Shown: in pieces, positions 62,112 to 64,000 of the stretch | Position numbering within the stretch: position 1 is the first letter of the stretch | How the letters are laid out: every line of letters starts with the position of its first letter | From: Hydrogenophaga sp. NFH-34 | Lineage (GTDB): Bacteria > Pseudomonadota > Gammaproteobacteria > Burkholderiales > Burkholderiaceae_C | Reading direction: 5' to 3' | Length of the DNA: 64,000 nt | Assembly (NCBI RefSeq): GCF_021401345.1 | Contig: NZ_JACBGE010000002.1 | Location: forward strand, 62,001 to 126,000 | Made by a program: the position numbers and the translations under genes | Notes under the pieces: generated by a model | Database searches by the model: none | Told to the model about the DNA's origin: nothing | Seen by the model: the letters and a program-made list of their open reading frames with translations, nothing else

Positions 62112-62583
62112 GCAAGAAGCCTTCAAGACCGTGCAGTGGGCGACGGGCGCTCTGGTCGAGACTTGCCCGGAATGGGACTACATTTCCGGCAGCGAGCAGG
62201 ATCTACGCGAGGCAGGGTATACCGGCGCCATGCCGAAGCGGGCTCGATTCCATGACCCGGCGTTTCCGGGGACGGACAGCCGCGACACGATCTATTGGGA
62301 CGGGTTCGGGCCGTTCCGTTGGACGCGCTACCTGAGCGAGGATGAAGTGGCCGAGCGCAAGACCTGGGCCAAATTCAACGAGGTAGTTGACCCGGCCTTG
62401 ACGACCACGGCGTGGTTCAGGAACGACCGGCGCTTCGCGGTGGCCCGTGCGCTGGAAATGCTGGCGGCCCGCATGGACGATGGTGCAGACAAGGCCATTG
62501 CCGAGGCGGCCATCGCCGTACTGCGCGACAAGGGTGCGTCTGCGTCCGAACTGGATGCGCTCATGGCTGCTGGGGTTCACTGA
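62104..62583 (+). CDS. Operon gene 6, hypothetical
   Basis: A 159-residue protein ending the operon. The N-terminal part is rich in aromatic residues (QWATGALVETCPEWDYISG, YWDGFGPFRWTRYLSEDE); the C-terminal third is two helices (FAVARALEMLAARMDDGADK and EAAIAVLRDKGA). No domain is recognised. A strong terminator follows 20 bases after the stop. Confidence 0.78.
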   Translation: MRKQEAFKTVQWATGALVETCPEWDYISGSEQDLREAGYTGAMPKRARFHDPAFPGTDSRDTIYWDGFGPFRWTRYLSEDEVAERKTWAKFNEVVDPALTTTAWFRNDRRFAVARALEMLAARMDDGADKAIAEAAIAVLRDKGASASELDALMAAGVH

Positions 62584-62602
62584 CACCTTGCCGCCCACCG
62601 AC

Positions 62603-62626
62603 AAGCCCGCTACGGCGGGCTTTTTC
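62603..62626 (+). terminator. Terminator of the six-gene operon
   Basis: aagcccgc and gcgggctt form a perfect 8-bp stem with a 4-base loop, followed by a T run. It is placed right after the last operon gene. Confidence 0.9.
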
Positions 62627-62982
62627 ATGTCCGCCGCGCCGTGGTGCTGGAGCCTGGGGTAGGTATCCAAGGCACTGGTATCCACGCCGGTATCCATCCG
62701 AGCGCATGGCCGACACGGAAACCCACTGGTTTCACCTGGGTTTGCGCTGGGTTGCCCGTGGGCTTCCACCGACAGTCACTCGCTGGGCGCGTGAACCACG
62801 CGACAGTGACGCGTCAGGCACGCATGACGCCACCGTCCAAGGGGGTGCGGTGCCCCTCAGATTCTCAGCGGGTGACCTGCACGCATCTGCGCGCATGTGC
62901 TGTGCGACTGCTACGCGTGTGCTGGCAGCAATGCTGAGGTAACGCGCCGGGCGTTACCTGGGCGTTACCGGTGCCGTGATGT

Positions 62983-63023
62983 GTCCGCGTTCTGTCCGCA
63001 TCGGATGCGGGCAGAACGCGGAC
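62983..63023. repeat. 41-bp near-perfect palindrome
   Basis: Left arm 62983-63002 and right arm 63004-63023 match at 19 of 20 positions around one central base (the single mismatch can form a G-T pair). Such a long uninterrupted palindrome is rare in chromosomes and suggests a binding or processing site. Confidence 0.85.
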
Positions 63024-63184
63024 GGGGGACGGCGGATAGGCGGAAAGCCTGCGGACAGGGGATGGCCCGAAGTCGCCGAGGTAGCCCATCTGTCGCTGTC
63101 GCAGATGGGGCTGTTCCTGAGGCCCATGAAGACCGACGAACCGTAGGTTTTGGGCGGCGCGCCAAGTGGCGGATTTGCCCAAGT

Positions 63185-63203
63185 TGCCTACAGATTGCCT
63201 ACA
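63185..63203. repeat. Right integrase arm-type repeat
   Basis: tgcctacagattgcctaca, identical to 48124-48142 and in the same orientation, 56 bases inside attR. See the left copy for the inferred role. Confidence 0.7.
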
Positions 63204-63220
63204 AGGCTCACCCAGAAACG

Positions 63221-63245
63221 ACAAAGCCCGGTACAGGACCGGGCT
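63221..63245. terminator. Terminator following tRNA-His, carried by the element
   Basis: agcccgg and ccgggct form a stem with a 7-base loop; on the minus strand it is followed by TTTGT. It lies just downstream of the intact tRNA. It differs from the left copy in the loop and flanks, so the element brought its own terminator when it inserted. Confidence 0.8.
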
Positions 63246-63258
63246 AAGTGCTTGATTC

Positions 63259-63310
63259 ATCTGGGGTGGCTGATGGGACTCGAACCCACGACGACAGGAA
63301 TCACAATCCT
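63259..63310. repeat. attR: 52-bp direct repeat within tRNA-His
   Basis: Identical to 47955-48006. It covers the 3' end of the intact tRNA gene, so integration rebuilt the tRNA. Confidence 0.95.
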
Positions 63311-63338
63311 GGACTCTACCAACTGAGCTACAGCCACC
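63262..63338 (-). tRNA. tRNA-His (GTG)
   Basis: Minus-strand tRNA with acceptor GTGGCTG pairing CAGCCAC, discriminator C73, encoded CCA, and G at position -1 (63338), as histidine tRNAs require. The anticodon loop TTGTGAT gives anticodon GTG. D arm (AGCTCAGTTGGTAGAG) and T arm (GGTTCGAGTCC) are normal. It is the integration target of the element. Confidence 0.97.
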
Positions 63339-63385
63339 GCAAGCCCAAGATTATAGCCTGAACCCGAGGCGTTTCCAGAACTTCA

Positions 63386-64000
63386 TCAGGGTCTTTTCGG
63401 TTCCGGCACCAGGATACGCACCTTGAAGCGATCCTTGAGGGTCTCGTAGTAGGCCTGCGCCTCGGCGGTGGTCCACCATTGCGCGTACTGCTGGCGCTCC
63501 TGCGTGCGGCGTGCGGCCTCCGCTTCGGAACGGGGCAGCAGCTTCTCGACCTTGACGATGGCGTAGCCCTGCGCGCCCAGATCCACCCCCGCCCAGGCGG
63601 GCAAGGTGGTCGCCGGCGCACTCAGGGCCGCCCGCAGCACCGCAGCCGACACCCCCTGTGGCTGGTCGCGCGACACGGTCACCGCCGCCGGCAGACCCGA
63701 GGCATCGCCACCGGCCTTGAGGGCTTCCAGACGCTGGGCACCGGCTTCGCGGGCCAGCTGTGCCGAGCGCTGCGCCACCAGTTGGGCGCGCACCTGCTCG
63801 CGCACCTCGGCCAGAGGCTTGGTATGGGCCGCCTCGTGGCGGGTCACCCGCGCCGAGGTCAATTGCCCGCTGCCCGTTTCCAGCGCCTCGGTGTTCTGCT
63901 TCTTCTCCAGCGAATCGGGCGCAAACAGGGCCGCCAGCAAGCGCTGGTTGCCCAGCACGCCCGCGTCGGGCCGCGGCTCGCGGGTCACACCCTGGGCGGT
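63386..64000 (-). CDS. ppiD: SurA-N/PpiC-type periplasmic folding factor PpiD, C-terminal part
   Basis: About 204 residues of the C-terminal region; the 5' part lies beyond the window. LGNQRLLAALFAPDSLEKKQ and RVTRHEAAHTKPLAEVREQVRAQLV are typical of the region after the parvulin domain in PpiD, followed by LPAWAGVDLGAQGYAIVKVEK and the C-terminal YYETLKDRFKVRILVP. PpiD is a membrane-anchored chaperone in the periplasm that assists outer-membrane protein folding. It is upstream of, and transcribed toward, tRNA-His. Confidence 0.9.
   Translation of the reverse strand, partial: TAQGVTREPRPDAGVLGNQRLLAALFAPDSLEKKQNTEALETGSGQLTSARVTRHEAAHTKPLAEVREQVRAQLVAQRSAQLAREAGAQRLEALKAGGDASGLPAAVTVSRDQPQGVSAAVLRAALSAPATTLPAWAGVDLGAQGYAIVKVEKLLPRSEAEAARRTQERQQYAQWWTTAEAQAYYETLKDRFKVRILVPEPKRP

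Larger units (their letters stand above)
62627..63220. other. Non-coding right end with iterons and palindromes
   Basis: About 600 bases without a gene. ggtatcca occurs three times (62662, 62677, 62689). gcgtg/cacgc arms lie near 62790. ggtaacgc (62939) faces gcgttacc (62951), with a further gcgttacc at 62962. A 41-bp palindrome follows at 62983-63023. The region suits a replication origin, packaging site or integrase accessory region. Several overlapping frames here are not credible genes. Confidence 0.65.
47955..63310. mobile_element. 15.3-kb integrated phage-satellite-like element at tRNA-His
   Basis: Bounded by an exact 52-bp direct repeat (47955-48006 and 63259-63310) that is the 3' part of tRNA-His. 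Contents in order: integrase, HigBA, regulator genes, primase-polymerase, two ejection-like proteins, terminase small subunit, ParB fragment and structured DNA, small membrane protein, six-gene unknown operon. No portal, major capsid, large terminase, tail or lysis gene is present. It could be a satellite depending on a helper podovirus, or a decayed prophage; the intact frames and tight gene overlaps favour a working satellite. Confidence 0.85.

Noticed and set aside
62412..63260. Several frames on both strands over the right non-coding end
   Set aside because: They overlap each other, lack ribosome sites and run across palindromes and repeats.

Overview
The window is GC-rich chromosomal DNA from a betaproteobacterium, most likely Burkholderiales/Comamonadaceae. 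That placement is inferred from gene content and from protein sequences recalled from the group (Ssu sulfonate locus with CysB and MetY, ThiBPQ under a TPP riboswitch, Fur, PpiD, genome-type intergenic repeats); no database search was possible. Most of it is dense, ordinary chromosome with operon-like stop/start overlaps. The last quarter is a 15.3 kb integrated element.

Layout. 1-11555: surface polysaccharide genes. A leftward cluster makes nucleotide sugars (a dehydratase/reductase/2-epimerase trio for a UDP-N-acetyl-6-deoxy-L-hexosamine, a LegB-like dehydratase, a sugar-1-phosphate nucleotidyltransferase, a very large RgpF-like protein). A rightward set encodes glycosyltransferases. 11572-20476: leftward sulfur region (sbp, ssuE, two small unknown genes, ssuD, ssuC, ssuA, ssuB, a TOBE molbindin, metY, a CysB-type regulator). 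20721-26033: ZIP metal transporter, MBL/beta-CASP hydrolase, lytic transglycosylase, YbjQ family protein and a bacterioferritin with Thr in place of the haem-ligand Met. 26058-29694: thiamine ABC transporter thiBPQ behind a TPP riboswitch. 30242-35253: MarR-regulated tripartite EmrAB/NodT efflux pump. 35354-39473: large FtsX-type permease with an AttH/CrtC-like partner but no ATPase, then a DUF962 protein. 39511-46989: LacI-type regulator divergent from a polar amino acid-type ABC transporter, a VOC protein, a RuBisCO-like protein with nearly all catalytic residues, and a DUF1537 kinase, which looks like an acid-sugar catabolic operon. 47008-47412: Fur homologue without the usual cysteines, with a Fur box in its promoter.

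47955-63310: integrated element bounded by a 52-bp direct repeat equal to the 3' part of tRNA-His(GUG); the intact tRNA is at the right end. It carries a tyrosine integrase, HigBA, two AlpA/MerR-like DNA-binding proteins, winged-helix proteins, an AEP primase-polymerase, two long proteins resembling phage DNA-ejection (internal virion) proteins, a terminase small subunit, a truncated ParB-like gene, a small membrane protein sharing a short tag with the ejection protein, and six small translationally coupled unknown genes behind a heavily folded leader. There is no portal, capsid, large terminase or tail gene. This makes it a candidate phage satellite that brings its own TerS and ejection proteins. 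Its non-coding DNA is unusual: integrase arm-type repeats at both ends, six CCGTT motifs phased at exactly 11 bp, a nested inverted repeat inside the primase gene, a 41-bp palindrome, and a leader with mutually exclusive terminator/antiterminator pairings comparable in logic to the P4 CI RNA region. To the right of the tRNA, the window ends in the 3' part of ppiD.
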